From: Peptococcaceae bacterium BRH_c4b
GTDB lineage: Bacteria > Bacillota > Desulfotomaculia > Desulfotomaculales > Desulfocucumaceae
DNA length: 64,000 bases
NCBI GenBank assembly: GCA_000961595.1
Contig: LADO01000021.1
Location: 21,228-85,227 of the forward strand
Direction of reading: 5' to 3'
In this document: positions 9,039 to 16,908 of the stretch, piece by piece
Layout: each line of letters starts with the position of its first letter
How positions within the stretch are numbered: the first letter of the stretch is position 1
Program-made: the position numbers and the translations under genes
The notes under the pieces: generated by a model
Database searches by the model: none
Told to the model about the DNA's origin: nothing
What the model saw: only the letters and a program-made list of their open reading frames with translations

Positions 9039-9515
9039 ATGAAGAAAATAATTGCGGGCCTCACCACATTACTGTTTTCCCTGCTGATTTTGACTTCCGT
9101 AGCATTCGCCGGGGAGACGCAAGGGAAAACACTAACCTTTGATAATATTTACAGCATTAGTAACGGCCAGCACGGCCATTACTGGTCCGGAGATATTGAC
9201 TACAAGGTACCGGCCAAGATAAAAAAAATATACCGGTTTGACAGATTGTCCTACAGTGATTCCGGTCATAACTACAGATATTACGACAAAAACGGTAAAA
9301 TTTATTACACCGACGGACCGCTTTACAAAAACGAATACCGCAACCTGGACCTGGACTTTGACCGGGACGGTGAGTGGCATTTTTACAAGGACGCCAGAGG
9401 AAAGTTACACTATATCTACATTGACCCGGACCGGGAGGGTGAATGGCACAGTTACAAAGACAAAGACGGTGTTACCCAGTACTATTTTGAAGACAAGGGA
9501 TGGAAGCTGAATTAG
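9039..9515 (+). CDS. Secreted protein with tyrosine/aspartate-rich repeats
   Basis: About 158 residues from the ATG that has GAAAGGA eleven bases upstream. The open frame extends 24 codons further, but those are not signal-like. Residues 1-25 are a clear signal peptide (MKKIIAG, hydrophobic core, cleavage after VAFA). The mature part has recurring D-x-D-R-(D/E)-G-E-W-H-x-Y-K-D units rich in Tyr, Asp and Lys, suggestive of calcium-binding or beta-rich repeats. No family recognised. Neighbours are on the opposite strand. Confidence 0.8.
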   Translation: MKKIIAGLTTLLFSLLILTSVAFAGETQGKTLTFDNIYSISNGQHGHYWSGDIDYKVPAKIKKIYRFDRLSYSDSGHNYRYYDKNGKIYYTDGPLYKNEYRNLDLDFDRDGEWHFYKDARGKLHYIYIDPDREGEWHSYKDKDGVTQYYFEDKGWKLN

Positions 9516-9534
9516 CTGTAGCATCCAGCATATA

Positions 9535-9567
9535 AAAAGACCGGGGTTTCATAAATCCCGGTCTTTT
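9535..9567. terminator. Bidirectional terminator
   Basis: AAAAGACCGGG pairs with CCCGGTCTTTT. It lies between the plus-strand secreted-protein gene and the minus-strand mnmA gene and can end both. Confidence 0.8.
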
Positions 9568-9625
9568 CCTTGTATACGAATAAAAACAAATACCGACCAC
9601 TCACGGGAAAGTATAACCCGTCTAG

Positions 9626-10726
9626 CTAACGGCAGACTTTCTCAATGGTCCCCCCGCCCACCAGCAAATCCCCCCGGTAATACACCACCGCCTGGCCGGG
9701 TGTGATGGCCCGCTGGGGCCTGACAAAACTAACCCTGGCCCGGCCTCCCGGCAAAGGAGTAATAACCGCCGGGGAAGGGCTGCCGTTATAGCGTATCTGG
9801 GCTTCCACCTCCGTTGGGCCAGTCAATTCGTCGAAAACAATGAAATTATTGTCCGACGACTCCAGCTCTGGTGTGAAAAGATCTTTGTTATCCCCCAGCA
9901 CCACATTATTAGTATCCTTGTCTATATCCACCACGTACATCCGCCGCCCGAAAGACGGGCCAAGTCCCCTGCGCTGGCCGATAGTGTAAAAGGGTATCCC
10001 CCTGTGCCTGCCGATAACATTCCCCTGCAGGTCCACAAAATTGCCGGGCTGAACCCGCTCCCCGGCCCTTTCCGCCAGAAAACGGTTGTAGTCGTCGTCC
10101 GCCACAAAACAAATTTCCTGGCTCTCGGGTTTATCAGCCACGGTTAAATTCCTTTCCGCAGCCATCCGGCGGACTTCCTCCTTGGTATATGCCCCCAGGG
10201 GCATCAGGGTTCTGGCAATCTGTTCCTGAGTAAGATTGTACAGTACGTATGTCTGATCCTTTCTGACATCCACCGCCCTGCGTACCAGGTGCCTTCCCGT
10301 GGTCTGATCATAGAAAAGCCGGGCATAGTGGCCGGTGGCCACATAGTCGGCGCCCAGGGCCACCGCCTTTTGCAGCAGTGAGGCAAATTTTACGTACCGG
10401 TTGCAGGCTATGCATGGGTTGGGAGTCCTGCCGGAAAAGTATTCTGCTATAAAATAATTAATTACCTTCTCCTCGAAGGTGCGGCGGAAATTCATAACGT
10501 AATAAGGTATGCCCAGCCGGTTGGCCACCCTCCTGGCATCTTCCACGGCTTCCAGGGAACAGCACCCCACATGCTCCCCTGCCACCTCGGTCACGTCCGG
10601 ATCCCAGAGCTGCATGGTGACTCCCATGACCTCATAACCTTCTTCAAGTAAAATAGCGGCGGTGACCGAACTATCCACCCCGCCGCTCATGGCTACTATC
10701 ACTTTTTTACCTTTAGCCAATTGCAC
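9626..10726 (-). CDS. mnmA: tRNA-specific 2-thiouridylase MnmA
   Basis: 366 residues. The N-terminal PP-loop SGGVDSS binds ATP; the catalytic Cys pair lies in NPCIACN (~100) and SQEICFV (~203); the central beta-barrel and C-terminal domain are complete. The enzyme makes 2-thiouridine at the wobble base of Lys, Glu and Gln tRNAs with sulfur relayed from cysteine desulfurase. It is last in the Rrf2-nifS-nifU-mnmA cluster, which fits sulfur supply from the neighbouring NifS. A GTG start is used here; TTG two codons later is possible. Confidence 0.96.
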   Translation of the reverse strand: MQLAKGKKVIVAMSGGVDSSVTAAILLEEGYEVMGVTMQLWDPDVTEVAGEHVGCCSLEAVEDARRVANRLGIPYYVMNFRRTFEEKVINYFIAEYFSGRTPNPCIACNRYVKFASLLQKAVALGADYVATGHYARLFYDQTTGRHLVRRAVDVRKDQTYVLYNLTQEQIARTLMPLGAYTKEEVRRMAAERNLTVADKPESQEICFVADDDYNRFLAERAGERVQPGNFVDLQGNVIGRHRGIPFYTIGQRRGLGPSFGRRMYVVDIDKDTNNVVLGDNKDLFTPELESSDNNFIVFDELTGPTEVEAQIRYNGSPSPAVITPLPGGRARVSFVRPQRAITPGQAVVYYRGDLLVGGGTIEKVCR

Positions 10727-10762
10727 TCACCCGTAATATAATTTAACCGTGCTTGTACGCAA

Positions 10763-11140
10763 TTATTTCTTACCCTTTTTGCTCATATAATCTTCTATAG
10801 CCGCCTGCAGCGCGTCGGCGGCCAGGTTGGAACAATGCATTTTTTTGGGCGGAAGTCCTCCCAGGGCGTCGGCCACAGCTTTATTACTAATTTTTAATGC
10901 TTCGTCCAGTGTCTTTCCCTTTACCATTTCCGTAACCATACTGCTGGTGGCAATGGCAGCCCCACAGCCGAAGGTTTTAAATTTTACGTCCTCGATTACG
11001 TTGTCATCATTTACTTTTAGATATATTTTCATGATATCGCCACAGGTTGGGTTACCCACCTGTCCAACACCATCGGGATTTTCAATTTCCCCAACATTCC
11101 TGGGATTTTCAAAATGATCCATGACCTTCTCTGTATACAT
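10763..11140 (-). CDS. nifU: Fe-S cluster assembly scaffold NifU/IscU
   Basis: About 125 residues from the ATG of MYTEKVMDHFENPRNVG, which has GGGAGG seven bases upstream. The three scaffold Cys are visible in GNPTCGD (~36), KTFGCGAAIATSS (~63) and KKMHCSNLAADAL (~103). Only the IscU-like domain is present; there is no NifU C-terminal domain. It receives sulfur from the cysteine desulfurase encoded immediately upstream and builds [2Fe-2S]/[4Fe-4S] clusters. 'iscU' is an equally valid name. Confidence 0.95.
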   Translation of the reverse strand: MYTEKVMDHFENPRNVGEIENPDGVGQVGNPTCGDIMKIYLKVNDDNVIEDVKFKTFGCGAAIATSSMVTEMVKGKTLDEALKISNKAVADALGGLPPKKMHCSNLAADALQAAIEDYMSKKGKK

Positions 11141-11180
11141 ACCCCAACCTCCCAAAAAATATCATTTCCCCGGAGCTAAT

Positions 11181-12404
11181 CTAAGATTTGCAGGAACCGC
11201 TGCTTTTACATGCATCACAGCCACCGTTGCTGGCAAACTCTGTTTCCTGGTCCAGCGGCGACATAGCCCTCAACCTGTCCACAATGGGCGGCATGACCTC
11301 CAGAAAATAGTCGATATCCTCCATGGTATTGTCCCTGCCCAGGGTAATTCTGATGGAGCCGTGGGCGATCTCGTGGGGTATCCCCATGGCCAGCAGCACG
11401 TGGGAGGGCTCCAGGGAGCCGGAGGTACAGGCGGAACCGCTGGAAGCGGCTATGCCCTTCATGTCCAGGCTTAACAGCATGGATTCGCCCTCAATAAATT
11501 CAAAGGTAAAGCTGGCGTGGTTGGGCAGCCTCTTATCCGGATGGCCGGTGAGTTTTACACGGTCGATTTTTGTGGTAACCTGCCGGATCAGCCGGTCCCG
11601 CAATGTTTTAAGATATTCCGTCTCCTTTGGCAGATCCGCCATGGCCAGTTCAGCAGCCTTACCCAGGCCGGTAATACCCGGAACATTCTCCGTACCCGCC
11701 CGGCGCAGCCTTTCCTGGGCGCCGCCATGGAAAAGGGATTGCTTCCAGCGGGTGCCCTTCCTGATATAAAGTGCGCCTACTCCTTTGGGCCCGTATATTT
11801 TATGGGCCGATATGGTGAGCAGGTCCACTCCCAGTTCATTCACGTTCACCGGAATTTTACCGAAACTCTGCACTGCATCGGTGTGCATAAAAATGCCCCT
11901 GGCATATGCCAGTTTAGCTATTTCCTGAATGGGCATGATGGTGCCCACTTCATTATTGGCATGCATAATGGTAATTAATATTGTTTTATCCGTGATGGCG
12001 GCCACCACATCATTAACACTGACCATGCCGTATTTATCCACCGGCAGTATGGTTATGGTAAAACCTTCTTTGCCCAGCGCCTTTACCGTATTCATTACAG
12101 CATGATGTTCCACGGCGCTGGTTATGATGTGATTACCTTTGTTCTTATTGGACATGGCAACACCATGAATGGCCATGTTGTCCGACTCGGTTCCACCGCT
12201 GGTAAAAACTATCTCATTGGGAATGGCGCCGATAGCTGCAGCCACCTTTTCCCTGGCCGCTTCCACGTCCTTGCGCACCTGCCGGCCAAAATAGTGCAGG
12301 CTGGTGGGATTGCCGAAGTTTTCTTTCAGAGAAGTGCACACTTCGTCGACCACTTCCGGGCGAACCGGGGTTGTGGCGCTGTGGTCGAAGTATACTTTGC
12401 GCAT
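11181..12404 (-). CDS. nifS: Cysteine desulfurase NifS/IscS
   Basis: About 407 residues from the ATG giving MRKVYFDHSATTPV, eight bases after AGGAGG. PLP-dependent aminotransferase fold: the PLP lysine is in LTISAHKIYGPKG, and the active-site loop Cys is in SSGSACTSGSLEPSHVL. It supplies sulfur to NifU and MnmA next door. The C-terminus carries an extra CDACKSSGSCKS tail with three Cys, which could accept or relay persulfide or metal; that is inference. The Rrf2 regulator gene lies directly upstream. Confidence 0.96.
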   Translation of the reverse strand: MRKVYFDHSATTPVRPEVVDEVCTSLKENFGNPTSLHYFGRQVRKDVEAAREKVAAAIGAIPNEIVFTSGGTESDNMAIHGVAMSNKNKGNHIITSAVEHHAVMNTVKALGKEGFTITILPVDKYGMVSVNDVVAAITDKTILITIMHANNEVGTIMPIQEIAKLAYARGIFMHTDAVQSFGKIPVNVNELGVDLLTISAHKIYGPKGVGALYIRKGTRWKQSLFHGGAQERLRRAGTENVPGITGLGKAAELAMADLPKETEYLKTLRDRLIRQVTTKIDRVKLTGHPDKRLPNHASFTFEFIEGESMLLSLDMKGIAASSGSACTSGSLEPSHVLLAMGIPHEIAHGSIRITLGRDNTMEDIDYFLEVMPPIVDRLRAMSPLDQETEFASNGGCDACKSSGSCKS

Positions 12405-12484
12405 GTCCAAAACCTCCTGTGATATATTATTTCTGCTGATTTCGCCCCCAGGCTATAAGCTACCGCTGGGGACAAAAGAACCGT

Positions 12485-12931
12485 CTACTTCTCCACCTTC
12501 CCGGGAACCGGCGGCAGATTTTTAGCCTCCCGGCACATATCCCCAAGGCTTATGGAGTCAAGCACATCTACAATACTATCCCTTACCCTGGCCCAAACGG
12601 TTCTGGTGATGCAAAAATCTGCATTGTCGCATTCCGCCGGGTCCAGCTCGCTGACACATTCCACCGGGGCTATGGGACCCTCCATGGCCCTGATTACGTC
12701 CCCGACTCTAATTTCGCCGGGAGTTTTGGCCAGAATATATCCTCCCTGGGCACCCCGGACACTTCTTACCAGCCCCGCTTTCCTCAGCACAGCTATAATC
12801 TGTTCCAGGTAATATTCAGGCAGGTTCTGCCGTTCCGCCACGTTTTTCAAAGGAATGGGTTCCGTCCCGTAATGCTGCGCCAGATCAAACATGGCCTTCA
12901 GACCGTAATGTCCCTTGGTGGAAAGCTTCAA
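12485..12931 (-). CDS. Rrf2 family transcriptional regulator (IscR/CymR type)
   Basis: 148 residues. The N-terminal winged helix (KLSTKGHYGLKAMFDLA...QNLPEYYLEQIIAVLRKAGLVRSVRGAQGGY) is typical. Residues ~90-108 contain three Cys (PVECVSELDPAECDNADFC) in the position used by IscR-like members for an Fe-S cluster, so it more likely senses Fe-S status than acts as CymR. The start is TTG after GGGGGTGG. It heads the nifS-nifU-mnmA run, and its operator overlaps its own transcript start. Confidence 0.92.
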   Translation of the reverse strand: MKLSTKGHYGLKAMFDLAQHYGTEPIPLKNVAERQNLPEYYLEQIIAVLRKAGLVRSVRGAQGGYILAKTPGEIRVGDVIRAMEGPIAPVECVSELDPAECDNADFCITRTVWARVRDSIVDVLDSISLGDMCREAKNLPPVPGKVEK

Positions 12932-12947
12932 ATACCCACCCCCTTTT

Positions 12948-12972
12948 AATCCAGAGTATTTTACTCTGGATT
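12948..12972. promoter_or_regulatory. Rrf2 operator palindrome
   Basis: AATCCAGAGTA and TACTCTGGATT are perfect 11-base arms around TTT. The shape and core (CCNGAGTA..TACTC) resemble known CymR/IscR-type boxes. It lies just downstream of the -10 of the Rrf2 gene promoter, so binding should block transcription and autoregulate the Fe-S operon. Confidence 0.8.
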
Positions 12973-12981
12973 ATATGGCCT

Positions 12982-13010
12982 ATATTACCACGGACATTTT
13001 GCCATGTCAA
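12982..13010 (-). promoter_or_regulatory. Promoter of the Rrf2-nifS-nifU-mnmA operon
   Basis: On the minus strand a perfect TTGACA (13005-13010) and TAATAT (12982-12987) are separated by exactly 17 bases. The operator at 12948-12972 covers the predicted transcription start region. Confidence 0.85.
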
Positions 13011-13048
13011 TAATCCCGAGTGTTTTGGTCTGAATTATTTTTTGGCGG

Positions 13049-14383
13049 CTATTTACCGTACTTTTTTAGTTTTTCCAGCAGCAACCGGATCTCCTTTTCC
13101 TCACCGCTGGCCGAGGGGGTGTAAAATTCACTCCCGACAACATTCTCCGGCAAATACTCCTGTTTAACATAATGTCCCGGAAAATCGTGGGGATATTTAT
13201 ATTCATTCACCGTTTTGTTGCCCGCGATTCTTTCCAGTTTAAAAAAGCTGCCATCTCTTAAATGCCGGGGAACGGCCGTGGCTTGCTCATCCCTCACCGT
13301 TTTCAGGGCGGCATTGATACCCATAACCACGGAATTACTTTTGGGCGCCAGCGCCACATACAGGGCCGCCTCGGCCATAATAATCCTTCCCTCGGGCATA
13401 CCCACCCTTTCCACCGCCTGGGCAGCTGCTACCGCCACCATAATCGCCCTGGGGTCTGCCAGACCCACATCCTCCGCCGCATGTATCATAATCCTGCGGC
13501 AAATGAACTCCGGATCATCGCCGGCGTATATCATCCGGGCCAGCCAGTATAGGGTAGCCTGGGGATCGGTCCCCCGCATGCTCTTGATAAAGGCAGACAC
13601 CGCATCATAATGTTCATCCTCCCGGTTAAACTGCAGCACCCTGCCGCCGCAGGCCTCCACAGCCAATTCCTTCCCTATCCTCCTGACCCCGTCTTCTCCG
13701 GGGGGCGTGGTCATAACGGACAGCTCCAGGCAGTTGAGAGCAGCCCTGGCGTCTCCGTTGGCGACCCCGGCCATGTACTCCAGCACCCCGTCTTCCATAT
13801 CTGCCCGGTAATTCCCCAGGCCCCTCTCCGTATCGTTCAGCGCCCGCCTCATTACCCGCACCAGCGCCTCCCGGGAAAGGGGTTCCAGGCGGTAGAGCCG
13901 GGAGCGGCTCAGCAGAGGCCTGTTTACGGTAAAAAGGGGGTTTTCGGTGGTAGACCCGATCAACGTTACCAGTCCGCTCTCCACAAAGGGCAGCAGGGCA
14001 TCCTGCTGAGCTTTATTGAACCTGTGTATTTCATCAATAAATAGTACAGTGCCCTCACGGTAAAGGGTCAGCCTCTCCCTGGCCTCCTCCACCACCCGGC
14101 GGATATCCGCCACACCGGCCATCACCGCATTAATGGTTTCGAAGTGGCTTTTGGTCATCCCGGCGATAACTCTGGCCAGGGTAGTTTTACCGGTCCCGGG
14201 CGGTCCGTGCAGTATAACGGAGCTAAGGGTGTCGTTTTCCACCGCCCTGCGCAGAGGCGTGCCCGCACCGATAACACCGTACTGCTCTTCAAAATCCTCC
14301 AGGGTGCGGGGCCGCATCCTTTCCGCCAGCGGAGCGCTCCGGCGCAAATGATCATTGAAGGAATGCTCAAATAAATTTTTCAA
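13049..14383 (-). CDS. rarA: Replication-associated recombination protein A (RarA/MgsA)
   Basis: About 444 residues from a TTG eight bases after GGGAGG; a GTG three codons earlier overlaps the ribosome binding site. AAA+ ATPase related to clamp loaders: Walker A GPPGTGKTTLA, Walker B LFIDEIHRF, sensor-1 GSTTENP, sensor-2/arginine finger region in LLSRSRL, and the C-terminal MgsA tetramerisation domain ending PHDFPGHYVKQEYLP. It acts at stalled replication forks. It stands upstream of, and separate from, the Rrf2 gene. Confidence 0.95.
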   Translation of the reverse strand: MKNLFEHSFNDHLRRSAPLAERMRPRTLEDFEEQYGVIGAGTPLRRAVENDTLSSVILHGPPGTGKTTLARVIAGMTKSHFETINAVMAGVADIRRVVEEARERLTLYREGTVLFIDEIHRFNKAQQDALLPFVESGLVTLIGSTTENPLFTVNRPLLSRSRLYRLEPLSREALVRVMRRALNDTERGLGNYRADMEDGVLEYMAGVANGDARAALNCLELSVMTTPPGEDGVRRIGKELAVEACGGRVLQFNREDEHYDAVSAFIKSMRGTDPQATLYWLARMIYAGDDPEFICRRIMIHAAEDVGLADPRAIMVAVAAAQAVERVGMPEGRIIMAEAALYVALAPKSNSVVMGINAALKTVRDEQATAVPRHLRDGSFFKLERIAGNKTVNEYKYPHDFPGHYVKQEYLPENVVGSEFYTPSASGEEKEIRLLLEKLKKYGK

Positions 14384-14494
14384 GAGCTTCACCTCCCGCC
14401 AAATAGTTACCGAACCTTTGTTTGTATTATTCTACCATACCATCCTCCAGCAAAACAAATAAAAACGGAGGCTAAGTTGTACCCCCGTTAGGGA

Positions 14495-14524
14495 TGCGAC
14501 AGCAAGAACCTCCCACCTGTCGCA
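14495..14524. repeat. TGCGACAG inverted repeat flanking the toxin-antitoxin pair (left)
   Basis: TGCGACAG (14495-14502) and CTGTCGCA (14517-14524) are perfect 8-base arms; the loop contains AGAACC. It lies one base from the toxin stop codon. A related, longer copy with GGTTCT in its loop lies at 15361-15405, beyond the antitoxin. Confidence 0.7.
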
Positions 14525-14525
14525 C

Positions 14526-14822
14526 CTATGCACGCTCTTTCCATCGATTTGGATCGCGCTGCCCGTGTAATACGGCCAAAACCACCAACTTCTCTGAAGA
14601 TGCAATATAAAATATACCAAAAGGAAACCTGCGAATCAGTATGCGCCGAATATCTCTATGCACAATTGTGTACATTTCAGGATTTCGCTGGATTTTTGCT
14701 AACCCTTCTTCTACACAGAGTAAAAAGTCTTCGCCCAGTCCAAGGCGCTGCCCTTCATACCACAAGTAGGCTTCTTTTATGTCCTCTTCCGCTTCAGGGC
14801 GGACAATCAAAGGAGACATCAT
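14526..14822 (-). CDS. RelE/ParE family toxin
   Basis: About 98 residues starting MMSPLIVRPEAEEDIKEAYLWYE. The compact fold pattern (DIKEAYLWYE..., RFPFGIFYIASSEKLVVLAVLHGQRDPNRW) is that of the plasmid-stabilisation family (PF05016). The ATG overlaps the antitoxin stop as ATGA, indicating translational coupling. Whether it cleaves mRNA or poisons gyrase cannot be told from sequence alone. The pair sits in an accessory patch bounded by similar inverted repeats. Confidence 0.88.
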   Translation of the reverse strand: MMSPLIVRPEAEEDIKEAYLWYEGQRLGLGEDFLLCVEEGLAKIQRNPEMYTIVHRDIRRILIRRFPFGIFYIASSEKLVVLAVLHGQRDPNRWKERA

Positions 14823-15043
14823 TTCGATTTCTGTATGCGCAACTTGACTTCTTGCCAAGACAAGCCTTTTTCCGGGGCATTACTATAGAACTCCAGACGT
14901 TGTTCTAATTCATCCTTTTGAGCCTGTGAAATAGCAACCGCCTCTTGGTTTTCCACAATGCTGTCCCAGATTTCTTCTGCTAACAAAATTCGTTCAGCAA
15001 CATCAAGCCGTTTTATTTCCTCTCGAAAATCGACGATTGTCAT
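14819..15043 (-). CDS. Addiction-module antitoxin (PF09720-like)
   Basis: 74 residues, acidic and predicted mostly helical: MTIVDFREEIKRLDVAERILLAEEIWDSIVENQ followed by a polar C-terminal half (LEQRLEFYSN...GLSWQEVKLRI), matching the short antitoxin family found with ParE/RelE toxins. It precedes the toxin and overlaps it by four bases. No separate DNA-binding domain is visible, so autoregulation would need the complex. Confidence 0.85.
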   Translation of the reverse strand: MTIVDFREEIKRLDVAERILLAEEIWDSIVENQEAVAISQAQKDELEQRLEFYSNAPEKGLSWQEVKLRIQKSK

Positions 15044-15059
15044 CTTTCTTTGCCTCGCT

Positions 15060-15606
15060 TTCTGGTTATTGCTGACGGCCTACACTTCAGCGCCGGGCCA
15101 AAGCATAGCAGAGTCCTGGTCGGCTGTATATCTTTTCATATTTGTCAATGAGTTTGGCTTACACATTTCTATTCGATCAGTGCAACTCTTCCCCGAACAA
15201 TCAGATATTTGCAAATGCTTCGGGTGCGAGTGCCTTGCGCCGGTATTTGTCACAGCAGATACAGTGAATCCAAAGTGAGTAGACTGAATGACAGCCTTTG
15301 TCTACAGAGTATTTCACACCTTTATTATACCAGAAGAATCAAATACAGAACAATGGTTCATTGCGTTGCGACAGGAGACGGTTCTTCTCAACTGTCGCAA
15401 CGCAACCAATTACCTAAAGAGGTAAATCCTTCTTCTCAGTTCCTGCAGTTAATGGACGCCTTTGTCATCTCGTCCTTGCCTCCCGGTTTTGTTGAAGGTT
15501 TTTCGAATAGCAGGGTTCCTTCGCTCCAGCGGCGTTACCCGCTTTCTTTGCTACTACGAACCCATCCGCCACCCTCTCGTCTTCGACTCATTTCCAGTTT
15601 CTGCGA
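15060..15606. other. Gene-free accessory stretch upstream of the toxin-antitoxin genes
   Basis: No convincing gene. On the minus strand a TATAAT (near 15333) with TTGTTC 18 bases upstream could drive the toxin-antitoxin pair through a ~285-base leader. The stretch also holds the inverted repeat at 15361-15405. The region 15462-15606 has low-complexity Pro/Leu/Arg-rich frames that look like a mobile-element remnant but match no family I can name. Confidence 0.4.
15361..15405. repeat. TTGCGTTGCGACAG inverted repeat (right)
   Basis: TTGCGTTGCGACAG (15361-15374) and CTGTCGCAACGCAA (15392-15405) are perfect 14-base arms; the loop includes GGTTCTTCTC. It shares its GCGACAG..GGTTCT..CTGTCGC core with the repeat at 14495-14524. 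Confidence 0.75.
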
Positions 15607-15870
15607 TTATAGAGCCATATCTTTTCTATCAATTAATTCCCATGCAAATACACGACCTCTATCGTGAATAGGGTGGATGAGGTTATTAAACTCTGCTACA
15701 TATTGCTCACCTATTATAAAGCTAGCAGCGGCCAATACTTCGAATGCCTCAATGGCTGGATCTAAAAGCCAATCACTATGGTCGTAACCAAAGTTCAGAA
15801 TTGCCTTTTTACCTCCAATTTTTGAATCAAGGAGTTTTTGACAATCCGTTAAGGCACTGCGATGGGCAGG
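15607..15870 (-). pseudogene. Orphan coding fragment without a start codon
   Basis: An open frame of ~87 codons runs from just after a stop at 15871 to TAA at 15607. It has protein-like composition (CQKLLDSKIGGKKAILNFGY, then HSDWLLDPAIEAFEVLAAA) but no ATG/GTG/TTG near its beginning. It is probably the 3' part of a gene whose 5' end was lost. The family is not recognised. Confidence 0.5.
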
Positions 15871-15954
15871 TCAAATGACCATCAAATACATTTAATACCG
15901 CATGACCTTTTTTAAGTCACCGGACAATACAAAAAAATTAAAAACCTCCGTCCT

Positions 15955-16045
15955 AATGCGAAGGTTTTGCCGGTTATATGTACCTGTTTTCCAGTCAATT
16001 CCAGTCAGTCAATAAGAAAGCCGGTTGTTATCAACCGGCTTCTCT
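15955..16045 (-). terminator. Two terminators after the winged-helix gene
   Basis: On the minus strand GAAGCCGGTTG..CAACCGGCTTTC overlaps the stop codon of the upstream gene. A second hairpin, AAAACCT..AGGTTTTT, follows near 15955-15985 with a further T-run. Confidence 0.65.
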
Positions 16046-16306
16046 GATCAGGTTCAGGAATTCATCACCCAGCCTGGTCAGGCTGCATATTTTACTTTTT
16101 CCTTCTGTAGACACTTCCACCAGACCAAGGGCGTAAAGCTGCATCACCACATGATCCAGAACCGCCCTTTTAACCTTTGCAGTAAGGGACAATTCCTCTT
16201 TATTCATGCTGCCCTGATCCACTAGCGCCAGTAAAACGCGTTCAGCTTCCTCAGGTAAGCGATCATTAACTTTTCTGAAATAATCCGCCAGCGGTGTAAC
16301 TACCAT
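16031..16306 (-). CDS. Small winged-helix-like protein
   Basis: About 91 residues from the ATG eight bases after GGGAGG (MVVTPLADYFRKV). The alternation of helices and the segment LSLTAKVKRAVLDHVVMQLYALGLVEVSTEGKSKICSLTRLG (residues ~39-80) look like a winged-helix domain. There are no enzyme motifs. It may be a small transcription factor; the target is unknown. Confidence 0.65.
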   Translation of the reverse strand: MVVTPLADYFRKVNDRLPEEAERVLLALVDQGSMNKEELSLTAKVKRAVLDHVVMQLYALGLVEVSTEGKSKICSLTRLGDEFLNLIREAG

Positions 16307-16427
16307 CAAACTCACCTCCCGTGTAAAATATAAGATGCTAATAGTATGGTCATTTTTTTAATTAAATAATACCCGGGAAGGCAAAAAAAATAAAAAACGC
16401 GTGGGTTACACGCGCTTCTTCATGTTA

Positions 16428-16757
16428 TTATATATGTTTGTCAATTATTGCTTTCAATTCTTTTTTGGTTTTAAAGCCTATGGAGCGTTCAACCTCCTGG
16501 CCGCCTTTAAAAATAATCAATGTCGGAATACTTATAACTTTAAGCTCCGCCGGCGTAGACCGGTTTTCATCCACATTCAACTTTGCCACCGATGCTTTGC
16601 CCTTATATTCCGCGGCCAGTTCCTCCACCACAGGGGCAATCATCTTACAGGGTCCGCACCATTCTGCCCAGAAATCCACCACCACCGGCACGTCTGATTT
16701 GCCTACGAAATCCTTAATGCTGGCATCGGACAAATACTGAATAAGTTCGCTGGCCAA
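16428..16757 (-). CDS. trxA: Thioredoxin
   Basis: About 109 residues from a TTG start (M)ASELIQYLSDASIKDF with AAGGAGG upstream; the longer in-frame extension lacks family similarity. The active site WCGPC lies in DFWAEWCGPCKMIAP, and the cis-proline is in ISIPTLIIFKGG. A general protein disulfide reductant. It stands alone between the winged-helix gene and tcdA. Confidence 0.95.
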   Translation of the reverse strand: MASELIQYLSDASIKDFVGKSDVPVVVDFWAEWCGPCKMIAPVVEELAAEYKGKASVAKLNVDENRSTPAELKVISIPTLIIFKGGQEVERSIGFKTKKELKAIIDKHI

Positions 16758-16908
16758 TACTTCCTCTCCCTCCTTATATATAATCCCGGCCACTATGCCC
16801 GGTTTTATAGTAAAATAATATGTAAATTAATGTAATCAATGCCTTTCTCTTTCTAAATTATAATATTCCCTAAAAGTTATTGTCAATTCATTTACCTTAA
16901 AAAACCTA

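Noticed and set aside
15462..15671. Short Pro/Arg-rich frames that look like a recurrent mobile-element motif
   Set aside because: Two overlapping frames are equally open and I cannot tie them to a specific family, so no gene was called.
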